Origin: Actinobacillus porcitonsillarum
Lineage (GTDB): Bacteria > Pseudomonadota > Gammaproteobacteria > Enterobacterales > Pasteurellaceae
Length of the DNA: 64,000 nucleotides
NCBI RefSeq assembly: GCF_003101015.1
Contig: NZ_CP029206.1
Location: forward strand, 558,001 to 622,000
Direction of reading: 5' to 3'
Part shown: positions 17,408-26,110 of the stretch, piece after piece
Layout of the letters: each line of letters starts with the position of its first letter
Position numbering within the stretch: position 1 is the stretch's first letter
Program-made: the position numbers and the translations under genes
Notes under the pieces: model-generated
Databases searched by the model: none
What the model was told of the DNA's origin: nothing
The model's input: the letters and a program-made list of their open reading frames with translations, nothing else

Positions 17408-18477
17408 GCTGAATTTACAATCCAAGTGCAACAAAAAAAGAAGTACTCATCAACTAGAATATAATTTTGTTTCCACACAAAAACCACTTCCAAATGATGA
17501 GTACTTCCTACCGACATCTTACAATAAACGAGCGAGAAAAGATAATGATTTTACTCGCACAGGGCAAAAAACAAGCAGAAATTGCCAAAGCACTGGGACG
17601 TAGCTCCAGCACCATTTCTCGCGAGCTGAAACGACACGCTCTAGAAAGCTACAGTGCAACGAACGCACAAAACAGCTATTTGAAGCATCGTCAAAATAGC
17701 AAAGCACAGCGCAAATTAGAGCAGCCTGAATATTTCAATTTGGTGCAAGAAAAGTTTCTGACAGAAAACTGGTCGCCCGAACAAATCAGCGCACGATTAA
17801 AATTGGAAAAATCTGAATTATCCATTAGTTATTCAACCATTTATCGTGGTATTTATTCAGGGTTGTTTGATATAGGCGAACGCAAAGCCAGTCGCAAACT
17901 GCGCCACAAAGGCAAAACACGGCATACAAAAAATCATCATGAAAAACGTGGCAAAATTCAGATATCCAACCATTTGAACGACCGTCCCATTTCGGCGCAA
18001 AATCGCAGTCGCTTTGGACATTGGGAAGCCGATACCGTACTGGGTAAAGCGGGTGGAGCTTGTTTGCTGACGCTGACGGAACGCAAAAGTCGTTTTGAGT
18101 TGGTGAAGAAAATTCCTGCCAAAAAAGCCGAAGCAGTCCAAAAAGCCATGATTGAATTGCTGGATTCACATATATTGCGGTCAATTACGCCAGACCGTGG
18201 TAAAGAATTTGCCCAACATCGTTTGGTAACAGAAGCACTGGGTGTAGAATTTTACTTCCCCGAGCCGCATCAACCGTGGACACGGGGAACGAATGAAAAT
18301 ACAAATGGGTTACTTCGTGAATACTTTCCGAAGCACCAAGACATCAATCAGTGGAGCGAAGTTGATATTCAACAGGTGATCAATAAACTGAATTTACGAC
18401 CACGTAAATGTTTAGGTTGGAAAACACCTTATGAAGTTTACTTCAAAAAATCGTTGCACTTGGTTTGACAATTCAAG
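17408..18477 (+). mobile_element. IS30-family insertion sequence, copy 2 (1,070 bp)
   Basis: Same element as 14412-15481, same length, opposite orientation. It starts GCTGAATTTACAATCC and ends GACAATTCAAG. Flanks are AT on the left and AC on the right, again unmatched in the present arrangement. Each flank matches the outer flank of the other end once the segment between the copies is turned round. Confidence 0.93.
17467..18468 (+). CDS. IS30-family transposase (copy 2)
   Basis: Identical in protein sequence to the transposase at 14421-15422: helix-turn-helix at the N-terminus, then the DDE core with EADTVLG, TPDRGKEF and NENTNG. The likely start is either the first ATG or the ATG pair ten codons on. 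The final codons lie in the terminal repeat. Intact copies on both sides make further rearrangement possible. Confidence 0.93.
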   Translation: MFPHKNHFQMMSTSYRHLTINEREKIMILLAQGKKQAEIAKALGRSSSTISRELKRHALESYSATNAQNSYLKHRQNSKAQRKLEQPEYFNLVQEKFLTENWSPEQISARLKLEKSELSISYSTIYRGIYSGLFDIGERKASRKLRHKGKTRHTKNHHEKRGKIQISNHLNDRPISAQNRSRFGHWEADTVLGKAGGACLLTLTERKSRFELVKKIPAKKAEAVQKAMIELLDSHILRSITPDRGKEFAQHRLVTEALGVEFYFPEPHQPWTRGTNENTNGLLREYFPKHQDINQWSEVDIQQVINKLNLRPRKCLGWKTPYEVYFKKSLHLV

Positions 18478-19363
18478 ACCAAAAACCCAAATTAAAATTT
18501 CACCACCAACCAGAACCCATTTATTTTCTCAATACCAAAATCAAGAACAATGTCAAACCAAACATTATTTTACTATTCAAGATGATGAATTGATTGATGA
18601 TTGGGTTAAGGCTAATGATTTTCCTAATATTGAAAATTTGCTGGAATTGACGATTAATGGTGAAAAATGGCTTGTTTTGGAAAGACACGATGATTTTCGT
18701 GAAATAGCAAAATTTGGGCAAAAAGAAACTTATGATATTCAGAAATGGGTGCAAATACGTAGTTATTTAGTTAAAGCATATCAATATTCAAAAGCCAAAA
18801 CTTGGTTGGAACAGCAAAATTTTATGGGAAGATGGATGCCAGAAGGTAAAGAATATTATGGGACTAATATTAATCAATTTTTTATTGAAAATATCTCCAA
18901 TAAATGTAAATGGCAAGAAATTTCTAGATATAAAGATATTGAACCACCTTTATTTAAAGTGATACCTAGTGTAGATTCACATATTTGGGAATCTACTTAT
19001 GGTAATGATGGTATTTCATTTTATGCACCTACTCCAATAATTTATCACGGAATGAAAATGCAAAATTCCATTAAAGATGGTTACTGGGTTGATTCACAAA
19101 ATAATTTAATTTGTTTTAATCCTCAGATAAATGATAAGTTTCAAAATAGTTTATTGGTTAGAAAGGATGAATTCTTAAATTTCTTAAAAGAACATAAACT
19201 AAAATTGATTTGGACAGTTTTGGGAGAGAAACATGCTTATACACAAAGCAAATTTTTACAAGAGCTTTCGGGAGTTTATTATCTACATGGTGAAAATCAA
19301 CAAGTAAAAGGTAAGGTTTCAAGCACTATTCAAGAGATCTCACACTGGGGGGCTGGATTTTAG
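18478..19363 (+). pseudogene. Avs-like STAND NTPase, C-terminal fragment
   Basis: About 295 codons completing the gene begun at 13050. Reading starts in the IS end and enters host sequence at PKTQIKIS. The C-terminal block IWTVLGEKHAY...LSGVYYLHG resembles the closing motif (W-x-x-x-GEK ... GVY) I recall from large STAND and NACHT defence proteins. Joined to the other two fragments, with one copy of each 2-bp duplication removed, the total is 4,170 bp and 1,389 residues without a stop. The fragment lacks its own start and ribosome site, so it is not expected to be expressed as a useful protein. Confidence 0.85.
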
Positions 19364-19492
19364 ATTTGGTGGAAATAGCAATATTTCATCGTATGTATAA
19401 ACCACTCAAGTATTAGGTACTCAGCGTAAAGATTGGAAGTCTTTAACTCCAAAGCTGTTTATCATTATACTAATTTTGCTAACTAAAATAAT

Positions 19493-19513
19493 GGGGCAAA
19501 TATGATTTGCCCC
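19493..19513. terminator. hairpin after the Avs-like gene
   Basis: GGGGCAAAT (19493-19501) and ATTTGCCCC (19505-19513) form a perfect 9-bp stem with a 3-base loop. It lies between the converging Avs C-terminal fragment and the ATPase remnant. There is no clear T-run, so its strength as a terminator is uncertain. Confidence 0.6.
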
Positions 19514-19547
19514 TAGGCTTGCTACTCTTCTCTTCAATAAGTTACTG

Positions 19548-19755
19548 CTATTGCCCAAACACCTTCCAAAACGGAACAACCTCAATGATTTTCCCATCTA
19601 CAATCATCTTATCTTCCTGATCAAAAGTGATAATCATGCCTTGTCCAAAATGGAAGAAATTCATTGCGTCAATAAATCCATCACGTTCACGAGCGATATT
19701 TTCCGCACTGAGTTGCCAGCTAAGAAACTCGCAAAATTCTACCGCACTTTTTACG
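19548..19755 (-). pseudogene. remnant of a DUF4143-type AAA ATPase (C-terminus)
   Basis: On the minus strand a frame reads ...FCEFLSWQLSAENIARERDG, then FGQGMIITFDQED and finally VVPFWKVFGQ before a TAG at 19548. This resembles, from memory, the C-terminal end of predicted AAA ATPases with a DUF4143 domain (pattern ...ITFDQED...I.V.P.WK..). Only about 65 codons remain. They directly follow the stop of the RND gene, without a start or the ATPase part, so a decayed gene is inferred. Confidence 0.5.
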
Positions 19756-19758
19756 CTA

Positions 19759-22700
19759 TCACTCCGCTTTCGCCCTATCTTCCACCGTCACCGATGTCAA
19801 TTTAGCCAATTTCGGGGCGAGGTATTCTCGTAGGTCGTCCATTAAGGAATAAACCACAGGCACGAACACTAGGCTCAATAAGGTTGAGGCGGTTAAGCCG
19901 CAGATAACGGCGATTGCCATTGGAGCGCGAAATGCCGCACCTGCACCGCTGGCGAACACGGCGGGAACCATACCTGCGACCATTGCGATGGTGGTCATTA
20001 AAATTGGACGAACACGTTCTGCGCCTGATTGAATAAGGGCTTGATGGCGTGCCATTCCTTGTTGGCGTTTTTCAATCACGAAGTCCACCAGCAAAATAGA
20101 GTTTTTGGTTACGATACCCATTAACATCAAAATGCCGATAACAGAAGACATATCCAACGCCGCACCGTAGGAGAGCAAGCCGACTGCCGCACCGCCGATG
20201 GACAGCGGAAGTGCGGTTAAAATCGTCAGCGGTTGCAAAAAGTCTTTGAACAATAACACCAGTACCAATAGCACCATTACCACGCCAGCTGCCATTGCAA
20301 AGCCGAATTGGCTGAACATTTCGTCCATCATTTCCGCATCGCCCGATGATGGCACACGCACGCCGTCAGGCAGGTTTTGCATTATCGGCAGTTCGTTGAT
20401 TTGCGATAATGCGGTGCCGATGGTTTGCCCTAAGGCTAAATCCGCGTCCACTGCAATGCCGCGTTCACGGTCGAAACGTTCTAAACTTGCCGAACCTGCC
20501 CCAAATTGAATATCGGCAACGGTATTCAATGGCACGGTGCCGCCATTGCTGCTTGCCACCCGCAGCTGGCGAATGACTTCGGGCTGGTTGCGTTCGTTTT
20601 CCGCCAGCGTAACCCGAATAGGAATTTGGCGGTCGGGTAAATTAAAGCGTGCCGCATTGCCGTCCGTGCTGCCTAGCGTTGCAATTTGTAGCAAATTTCC
20701 CACCGCTTGTGGGCTAACACCTACTTTTGCCGCCTCGTCCGCACGCAATTTGACTTGCACTTCGGGTTTCATCAGCGGTGCGTTAATCTGCACATTTTCA
20801 ACGGTGGATAAACCTTGCATTTGCTGTTTCAGTTCATTTGCCGTCTGCTGAAGTTTGATAGGGTCATTGCCGGTCAGCAAAATCGACACATCTCGTGCTG
20901 CCATTTCGTTGCGGAAAGTAATCCGCACGTCCGCAAATTGTTTCAAGGTTTCTCGCAATTTGTCTTCAAATTCCTTTTGCGAAATCGACCGCACTTGGTG
21001 GGGTTTCAGGCGAATAAGCACTTCACCCTTGTTGATTTCGCTGGAACCTGCAGTGGTAAACACCAGCGCTACTTCGTCATATTGGCGAATAGTGCGGTCA
21101 ATTTTTTGCAAGATTTCATCGGTTTGTGCCAACGTGCTGCTTGGCGGCAGCATAACGTCTAACTGGCTCATTCCCGTATCGCCTTTCGGCACAAAGCCTG
21201 TGGGCAACTGTGGCAAAATCATTGCCGATGCCAACAAAAACACACCACCGAGCAATAATGTGGTTTTGCGAAAATGCAAGGCTTTTGCCAACAGCGTTAA
21301 GTAGGCTTTTTTCAGCCTGCTTGAAGAGGTTGTCGCAGATGTTTGAGCGGCAGTCGGTTGCAACAAATAGGCAGCCAACAAAGGCGTTGCCAAGCGAGCC
21401 ACCAGCAAGGAACTCAACACTGCCACAGCCACCGTAATGCCAAACTGCCCGAAATACTGCCCGGTCATACCGTCAATAAAACTCACGGGCAAAAACACCG
21501 CCACAATACTTGCCGTAATCGCCACCACCGCCAAACCAATGGCATCAGACGCATCTAAGGCAGCCCTAAACGGTCGTTTGCCTTGATGAATGTGGGTTTC
21601 AATGTTTTCAATTTCAACAATGGCATCGTCCACCAAAATCCCAATCACCAAAGTAATGGCTAACAGCGAAATGCTATTGAGCGTATAGCCAAGCAGTTGC
21701 ATTATCCAAAAGGCAGGCAAAATCGAAAGCGGCAAGGCAATCGCCGCCACCAAAGTCGCACGCCAATTTCGCAAAAACAGCCACACCACCAACACCGTCA
21801 ATGCCGCACCTTCCAACAGGGTAGCAATCGCCACATCGTAGTTCTCTTTGGTGGTATTCACCGAATTATGCACTTCCGTAATCTGAATATCGGGATAATT
21901 GGCTGCCAACCTTTGCAACGCTTGTTGAACGCCTTTTTCCACCGCCGTATCGCTTGAGCCTTTGGAACGGAATACCTGAAAGCCCAACACTTCACGCCCA
22001 TTCAAACGCGTACGGCTACGAACATCGGCGTGGCTGTCGCTAATGGTCGCCAACTCCGCCAATTTGACTTTACGATAATCGCTCAACGCAATGGGTAAAT
22101 TAGCCAAATCCGCAAAACTTGGCTGACTGCCCACCACACGAATGGATTGCTCTTGGTCAAACCATTGCATACGCCCGGCAGGCACATTGGCATTGGTTTG
22201 TGCCAGTTGCTGGCTCACCTGTTCGGCAGTAATGCCCAACGCATCAAGCTTTGCCGATTGCAACGCCACACGCACTTCACGCTTTTCACCGCCAAGCCGT
22301 TTCACTTGCTGCACGCCATTGACCGCCAACAACTCACGGCTCACCGCATCATCAATAAACCAAGACAGCTCCGTTTGGTTCATATTCGGTGACTGCACCG
22401 CATAATAGCCCAACGCACCGCCTTCCGTATCCATTCGCTCCACCACAGGATTATCAATGTTTTGCGGCAAATTGCCCCGAATTTGCGTAATGGCATTTCG
22501 CACATCATTCACCGCCCGATCCGTGTCTGTTTCCAACCGAAATTCCACCGCCGTGACCGATGAACCTTCGGTAATGGTCGAAGTAATATGCCGCACCCCA
22601 GCCATTCCCGCTACCGCATCTTCCACACGGCGGGTAACGGTATTTTCCAATTCATCTGCCGACGCCCCCGTTTGCGTCACCGTAATATTCACCATCGGAA

Positions 22701-22830
22701 ACCGCATATCAGGATCCGCATTTATCGGCAAGCCTTGAAAAGCACGAATACCAAGCACGGTTAAAAGCAAAAACAACACAATAATTGGGATTGGATGACG
22801 AATAGCCCAAGAGGAAATTTTGAAATTCAT
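19759..22830 (-). CDS. RND-family multidrug efflux transporter (AcrB/MexB-like)
   Basis: An inner-membrane pump subunit that exports drugs using the proton gradient, normally with a periplasmic fusion protein and an outer-membrane channel. The 1,023 residues show the duplicated RND layout: TM1 at about 12-30, a large periplasmic loop, and the proton-relay aspartates D401-D402 in ILVDDAIVEIENI of TM4. An AAGGAC ribosome site precedes the ATG. The putative fusion partner is 3.3 kb upstream at 26111-27213 and frameshifted, and no TolC gene is here. The promoter shares a 16-bp motif with that gene, so common MarR control is inferred. Confidence 0.92.
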   Translation of the reverse strand: MNFKISSWAIRHPIPIIVLFLLLTVLGIRAFQGLPINADPDMRFPMVNITVTQTGASADELENTVTRRVEDAVAGMAGVRHITSTITEGSSVTAVEFRLETDTDRAVNDVRNAITQIRGNLPQNIDNPVVERMDTEGGALGYYAVQSPNMNQTELSWFIDDAVSRELLAVNGVQQVKRLGGEKREVRVALQSAKLDALGITAEQVSQQLAQTNANVPAGRMQWFDQEQSIRVVGSQPSFADLANLPIALSDYRKVKLAELATISDSHADVRSRTRLNGREVLGFQVFRSKGSSDTAVEKGVQQALQRLAANYPDIQITEVHNSVNTTKENYDVAIATLLEGAALTVLVVWLFLRNWRATLVAAIALPLSILPAFWIMQLLGYTLNSISLLAITLVIGILVDDAIVEIENIETHIHQGKRPFRAALDASDAIGLAVVAITASIVAVFLPVSFIDGMTGQYFGQFGITVAVAVLSSLLVARLATPLLAAYLLQPTAAQTSATTSSSRLKKAYLTLLAKALHFRKTTLLLGGVFLLASAMILPQLPTGFVPKGDTGMSQLDVMLPPSSTLAQTDEILQKIDRTIRQYDEVALVFTTAGSSEINKGEVLIRLKPHQVRSISQKEFEDKLRETLKQFADVRITFRNEMAARDVSILLTGNDPIKLQQTANELKQQMQGLSTVENVQINAPLMKPEVQVKLRADEAAKVGVSPQAVGNLLQIATLGSTDGNAARFNLPDRQIPIRVTLAENERNQPEVIRQLRVASSNGGTVPLNTVADIQFGAGSASLERFDRERGIAVDADLALGQTIGTALSQINELPIMQNLPDGVRVPSSGDAEMMDEMFSQFGFAMAAGVVMVLLVLVLLFKDFLQPLTILTALPLSIGGAAVGLLSYGAALDMSSVIGILMLMGIVTKNSILLVDFVIEKRQQGMARHQALIQSGAERVRPILMTTIAMVAGMVPAVFASGAGAAFRAPMAIAVICGLTASTLLSLVFVPVVYSLMDDLREYLAPKLAKLTSVTVEDRAKAE

Positions 22831-22833
22831 AAA

Positions 22834-22881
22834 AGTCCTTAAAATTACTAATTGTTGATAATTTTAGTAAATTTTAAGACT
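22834..22881 (-). promoter_or_regulatory. candidate MarR operator upstream of the RND gene
   Basis: Two 16-bp half-sites in inverted orientation, AGTCCTTAAAATTACT (22834-22849) and the complement of AGTCTTAAAATTTACT (22866-22881), separated by 16 bases. The second is identical to a motif in front of the membrane-fusion gene and marR (27273-27288). The sharing is directly visible; control by the MarR at 27359 is inferred. Confidence 0.65.
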
Positions 22882-22979
22882 TGTTTCAAGTGGAGGTTGG
22901 GGAGATTGAAAAAGAAAGCGGTGGGGTTTTCTGAGTTTTTTGCAGATTGCAAAATCTTATGGAAATCCCACCTCTATTT

Positions 22980-23825
22980 TTAATACTTCAATACTTCGCT
23001 TTCTTTCGGCACAGCGACCTTGCTCAGTTTATTTTCTTTCACAAATTTCCGCATTTCATCTGATGTAACAGCAGCGTGATTTACGGCATCCATATGCACA
23101 GTAATGATGTCAGCTTTCGGGGCAACTTGACGAGCTTTGGCGACATCGGCTTTGCCCATAATAATGCCGTCTGAAAAACCTTGCAGTTGGGCGTAACCTG
23201 TATTCATTACAATGACTTCAGGTTTATAGCGATTAAGCGCAAAATCCACTTCTTCATTCCAAATGGTATCGCCTACGAGATACAGCGTCTTTTCGTTGTC
23301 TGCCTGCATTACTACGCCCATAGCGTCCCCTGCCAATTCAGCCAGCTGCGGAATAGAATACATTTGATCAGTCCCGTGCTGTCCACCTGTTTTGCTTAAT
23401 TTTACCTTGTTAAATTCGGTATTTTTGCCCAAAACACGAACATCTTTAAATCCTTGCGAACGAATAATTTGTGCATCGCCTGCATTTTGCACGAAAATAG
23501 GCAAGGTTTTCGGTAACACTTTTTGTGCGTATTCATCCCAGTGGTCTGCGTGCGTGTGGGTAACAATCACCGCATCTACACCTTGAAGGACTTTTTCGAC
23601 CGGCTCTGCCATTTCGATCAACGGATTACGTTTTTGGCTATTGATTGTGCCTTCAAATCCTGCGTAGCTGCCTTTCGGAGCAAGATAAGGATCGACCAAA
23701 AACGTACTGCCAGCTATTTCAATTTTAGCGGTGGCGTTGCGAATATGCTGATAGCTAATTTCAGCATTAGCACTGGTTGCAACGGTGGTTGCCATTAAAG
23801 CAAAAATAAGAGATTTCAGTTTCAT
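22980..23825 (-). CDS. exported metallo-beta-lactamase-fold hydrolase
   Basis: A 281-residue protein with a signal peptide (cleavage likely after SANA, residue 21) and the MBL zinc motif HTHADH at residues 90-95. Downstream ligands are H154 in GGQHG and D206 in LVGDTIW. The overall pattern (STFLVDPYLAP early on) is that of UlaG-like or general MBL hydrolases rather than true beta-lactamases. It would act in the periplasm; the substrate is unknown. It is divergent from the FtrA-type regulator at 23970, which probably controls it. The region 22917-22976 downstream contains another uptake-signal-like dyad. Confidence 0.82.
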   Translation of the reverse strand: MKLKSLIFALMATTVATSANAEISYQHIRNATAKIEIAGSTFLVDPYLAPKGSYAGFEGTINSQKRNPLIEMAEPVEKVLQGVDAVIVTHTHADHWDEYAQKVLPKTLPIFVQNAGDAQIIRSQGFKDVRVLGKNTEFNKVKLSKTGGQHGTDQMYSIPQLAELAGDAMGVVMQADNEKTLYLVGDTIWNEEVDFALNRYKPEVIVMNTGYAQLQGFSDGIIMGKADVAKARQVAPKADIITVHMDAVNHAAVTSDEMRKFVKENKLSKVAVPKESEVLKY

Positions 23826-23969
23826 TATGTTTCCTTTTGTAAAAAATAAGATAAATCAAACCGCTTGTATGCGATGGGTGTATTATGAAACGAACGAGAA
23901 ATAAAAAATATTGACTTATTATTCAAATATCGTAAAAATCGGGTCAAATTCATTTAGCGAGTAAAACAG

Positions 23970-24917
23970 ATGTCTATTCCAACCGTTGCCTTAGTGCTTT
24001 ATCCTCAATTTAGCCCTTTTCATTTTTCCGTGCCTTATATGGTATTTTCTACCGAAATTGACGGCAAACCGTTATTTAACGTGAAAGTGGTCGCAGAAAA
24101 CCCAACAGTTACCCAATCCAAGCCAGCGATTATTCAGGCAGACGGCGATTTGAGTTTGTTGGAACAAGCAGATTTTGTGGTGATGTTTGGTTGGGACAAT
24201 TTGGCAGAAATGCCGTCTTCCGCCTTAATACAAGCATTGCAGCAAGCGGCACAGCGTGGAGCGACCGTGGTAGGATTGTGTTACGGCGCTTATCCCCTTG
24301 CCTATGCAGGTTTGTTGAATGGCAAAAAAGCCACTACCCACTGGCTGGGCGAAGCGGATTTCAGACAGCGTTTTCCGCAAGTGAAATTGGATTGTAATGC
24401 GATTTATATTGAAGATGAAAACATTATCACATCTGCAGGCACGGCGGCAGGGTTGGATTGTTGTTTAGCGATTGTTCGCCGACAATATGGCGTAAAAATT
24501 GCCAATCAACTGGCACGTTTGTTGGTCATCTCGCCCCATCGGGAAGGTGGACAGGCACAATTTATTGAACAGCCCATCACTCGCAAAACCGCCAACGAGA
24601 ACATCAACGAATGGCTAGACATTATGCGAACCAACCTAAATGCCGATTATTCCATTGACACCCTCGCTGAAAAGCTAATGATGAGCCGCAGCACTTTTAC
24701 CCGTCATTTTCGCAAAGCAACGGGAATGGCATTAACGGAATGGCTGATTGAAGTGCGGTTACAAAAAGGACGAGAATTGTTAGAAAGCACCAAACTCAGC
24801 ATTGAAGAAATCGCCCACCAAATCGGTTTTCATTCCGCCACCGCCTTTCGTCAGCACTTTAAAGCGAAACATCACATCAGCCCAAAACAGTGGCAAAAAC
24901 GGTTTTGGGGTGGTTGA
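23970..24917 (+). CDS. GlxA/FtrA-type AraC-family regulator with DJ-1/PfpI domain
   Basis: The 315-residue protein joins an N-terminal DJ-1/PfpI (class I glutaminase-like) domain to an AraC-type DNA-binding domain. The elbow cysteine is C104 in VVGLCYGAYP. The C-terminal 100 residues carry two helix-turn-helix units (DTLAEKLMMSRSTFTRHFRK and LSIEEIAHQIGFHSATAFRQ). It is divergent from the exported MBL hydrolase, 144 bases apart, so that gene is its most likely target. The N-terminal domain probably senses a small molecule. A Hin-type uptake signal AAGTGCGGT lies inside the gene at 24751-24759. Confidence 0.88.
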   Translation: MSIPTVALVLYPQFSPFHFSVPYMVFSTEIDGKPLFNVKVVAENPTVTQSKPAIIQADGDLSLLEQADFVVMFGWDNLAEMPSSALIQALQQAAQRGATVVGLCYGAYPLAYAGLLNGKKATTHWLGEADFRQRFPQVKLDCNAIYIEDENIITSAGTAAGLDCCLAIVRRQYGVKIANQLARLLVISPHREGGQAQFIEQPITRKTANENINEWLDIMRTNLNADYSIDTLAEKLMMSRSTFTRHFRKATGMALTEWLIEVRLQKGRELLESTKLSIEEIAHQIGFHSATAFRQHFKAKHHISPKQWQKRFWGG

Positions 24918-24921
24918 AAAA

Positions 24922-24984
24922 GAAAGTGGTGGAATTTTCTAAATTTTTTGCAATTGCAAAATCCCCAAAACCCCACCGCCCTTT
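24922..24984. terminator. uptake-signal-like dyad between convergent genes
   Basis: AAGTGGTGGAATTTT and AAAACCCCACCGCCCTT face each other across TTTTTTGCAATTGCAAAA. The two flanking genes converge here, which fits a two-way terminator. Confidence 0.55.
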
Positions 24985-25988
24985 TACTCTTCCCCTTTCA
25001 ATAATCTGTCAAAATCGCTTTCAAAATGTTGGTCTTGAATAACACGATATTTTTCAAACTCGCTCAAGGCGTGGGCTTTGGCGATTTCGGCGGTAACTTT
25101 GCCTGCGTCTTGTAACACAGCTCTGTCGGTGGCGTCTAAAAAGCGGTTGAGCCTGATTTCCCAATCTTGCATTGTCATCGGGATTTGGCGTAATGCCATA
25201 TCTTCCGCCATATCCAAATAAGCGGACACCAAGCGCTGTAGTTGAGACAACTCATTGTCGGATAAATAATTTTTCGCCACTACTACATCAAAAGGATAAA
25301 TTTTGCCCTGTGGTGCGTCTTTCCAAGTGGTCAAGCCCATATTCGGCTTGCTGGCGTTTGCTCGTTCCACAATCAATTCTGCAGCGGTATGACCGTGAAT
25401 TGCCCAATGTAATTTGTTTTGCACCGTGGCAAAAAAGCGTTTGGTCGCTGTAGCGGTGCGGTCGTAATCAATGGAAGTCGCATAAATATCGGTGATTTTT
25501 TGGTAAAACTTGCGTTCCGACAAGCGAATTTCTCGGATACGGGCAAGTTGTTCTTCAAAATACTTTTTGCCTAAACGAGTGCCGTCATTTTTCAACCGCT
25601 CATCGTCCATCGCAAAGCCTTTGATGGTGTAGGTTTGAATAATCTCGGTCGCCCACTTGCGAAATTGCACCGCTCGCTCGGAATTGACTTTATAGCCCAC
25701 GGCAATAATCGCTGAAAGATTATAGTGTTTGGTCTGGTAATTTTTACCGTCATCGGCAGTTATTCGAAAATTTCTAATAACTGAATTTTCCGATAACTCA
25801 TTATCTTCAAAGACTTTTTTTAGGTGATAGTTAATCGTAGGCACTTCAACATCATAAAGCTGCCCCATCATTTTTTGGCTCAGCCAGACATTTTCGTCTG
25901 CATAAATGGCATTGACTTGGCTCTCGCCCGAAGCGGTCATAAAGGTGAGATATTCTGCTACCGAAGAAACAATTTCCGATTTGGTCAT
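24984..25988 (-). CDS. RhuM-family protein
   Basis: A 334-residue member of the RhuM family (named after a Salmonella pathogenicity-island protein; function unknown). Recognised from the N-terminal block YADENVWLSQKMMGQLYDVEVPTI (in part), TKHYNLSAIIAVGYKVNSER and the later WAIHGHTAAELI. Relatives sit in type I restriction and other defence or mobile regions, and this one lies about 12 kb from the hsd locus. The N-terminal part looks DNA-binding (helix-turn-helix at about 35-60). GGAG precedes the ATG. No partner gene is adjacent. Confidence 0.8.
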   Translation of the reverse strand: MTKSEIVSSVAEYLTFMTASGESQVNAIYADENVWLSQKMMGQLYDVEVPTINYHLKKVFEDNELSENSVIRNFRITADDGKNYQTKHYNLSAIIAVGYKVNSERAVQFRKWATEIIQTYTIKGFAMDDERLKNDGTRLGKKYFEEQLARIREIRLSERKFYQKITDIYATSIDYDRTATATKRFFATVQNKLHWAIHGHTAAELIVERANASKPNMGLTTWKDAPQGKIYPFDVVVAKNYLSDNELSQLQRLVSAYLDMAEDMALRQIPMTMQDWEIRLNRFLDATDRAVLQDAGKVTAEIAKAHALSEFEKYRVIQDQHFESDFDRLLKGEE

Positions 25989-26049
25989 ACAAACTCCTTA
26001 ACTGAAATCTTGTTTAGTCTAATGGCATTTGCAATGTTGGCAAAGGGGA

Positions 26050-26105
26050 AAAAGAGCATTTTTTCGATGCGGATCGCAAAAACTTGTGAAAATCTGACCG
26101 CACTT
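26050..26105. terminator. uptake-signal dyad after the membrane-fusion gene
   Basis: A degenerate left arm (AAAGAGCATTTTTTCGATGCGG) faces GACCGCACTT at 26096-26105. It sits just downstream of the frameshifted fusion-protein gene and upstream of the RhuM gene, and probably ends the former transcript. Only the right arm is a perfect uptake signal. Confidence 0.4.
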
Positions 26106-26110
26106 CCCCG

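Noticed and set aside
13050..19363. Phase-variable switch: flipping of the central Avs piece between the inverted IS copies
   Set aside because: Flipping would only restore orientation; both 1,070-bp copies would still interrupt the frame. Precise excision would also be needed, so a working on/off switch is unlikely.
20198..22738. Many plus-strand open frames opposite the RND gene
   Set aside because: They are antisense to a long, well-conserved transporter gene with strong codon structure, lack recognisable domains and break at random.
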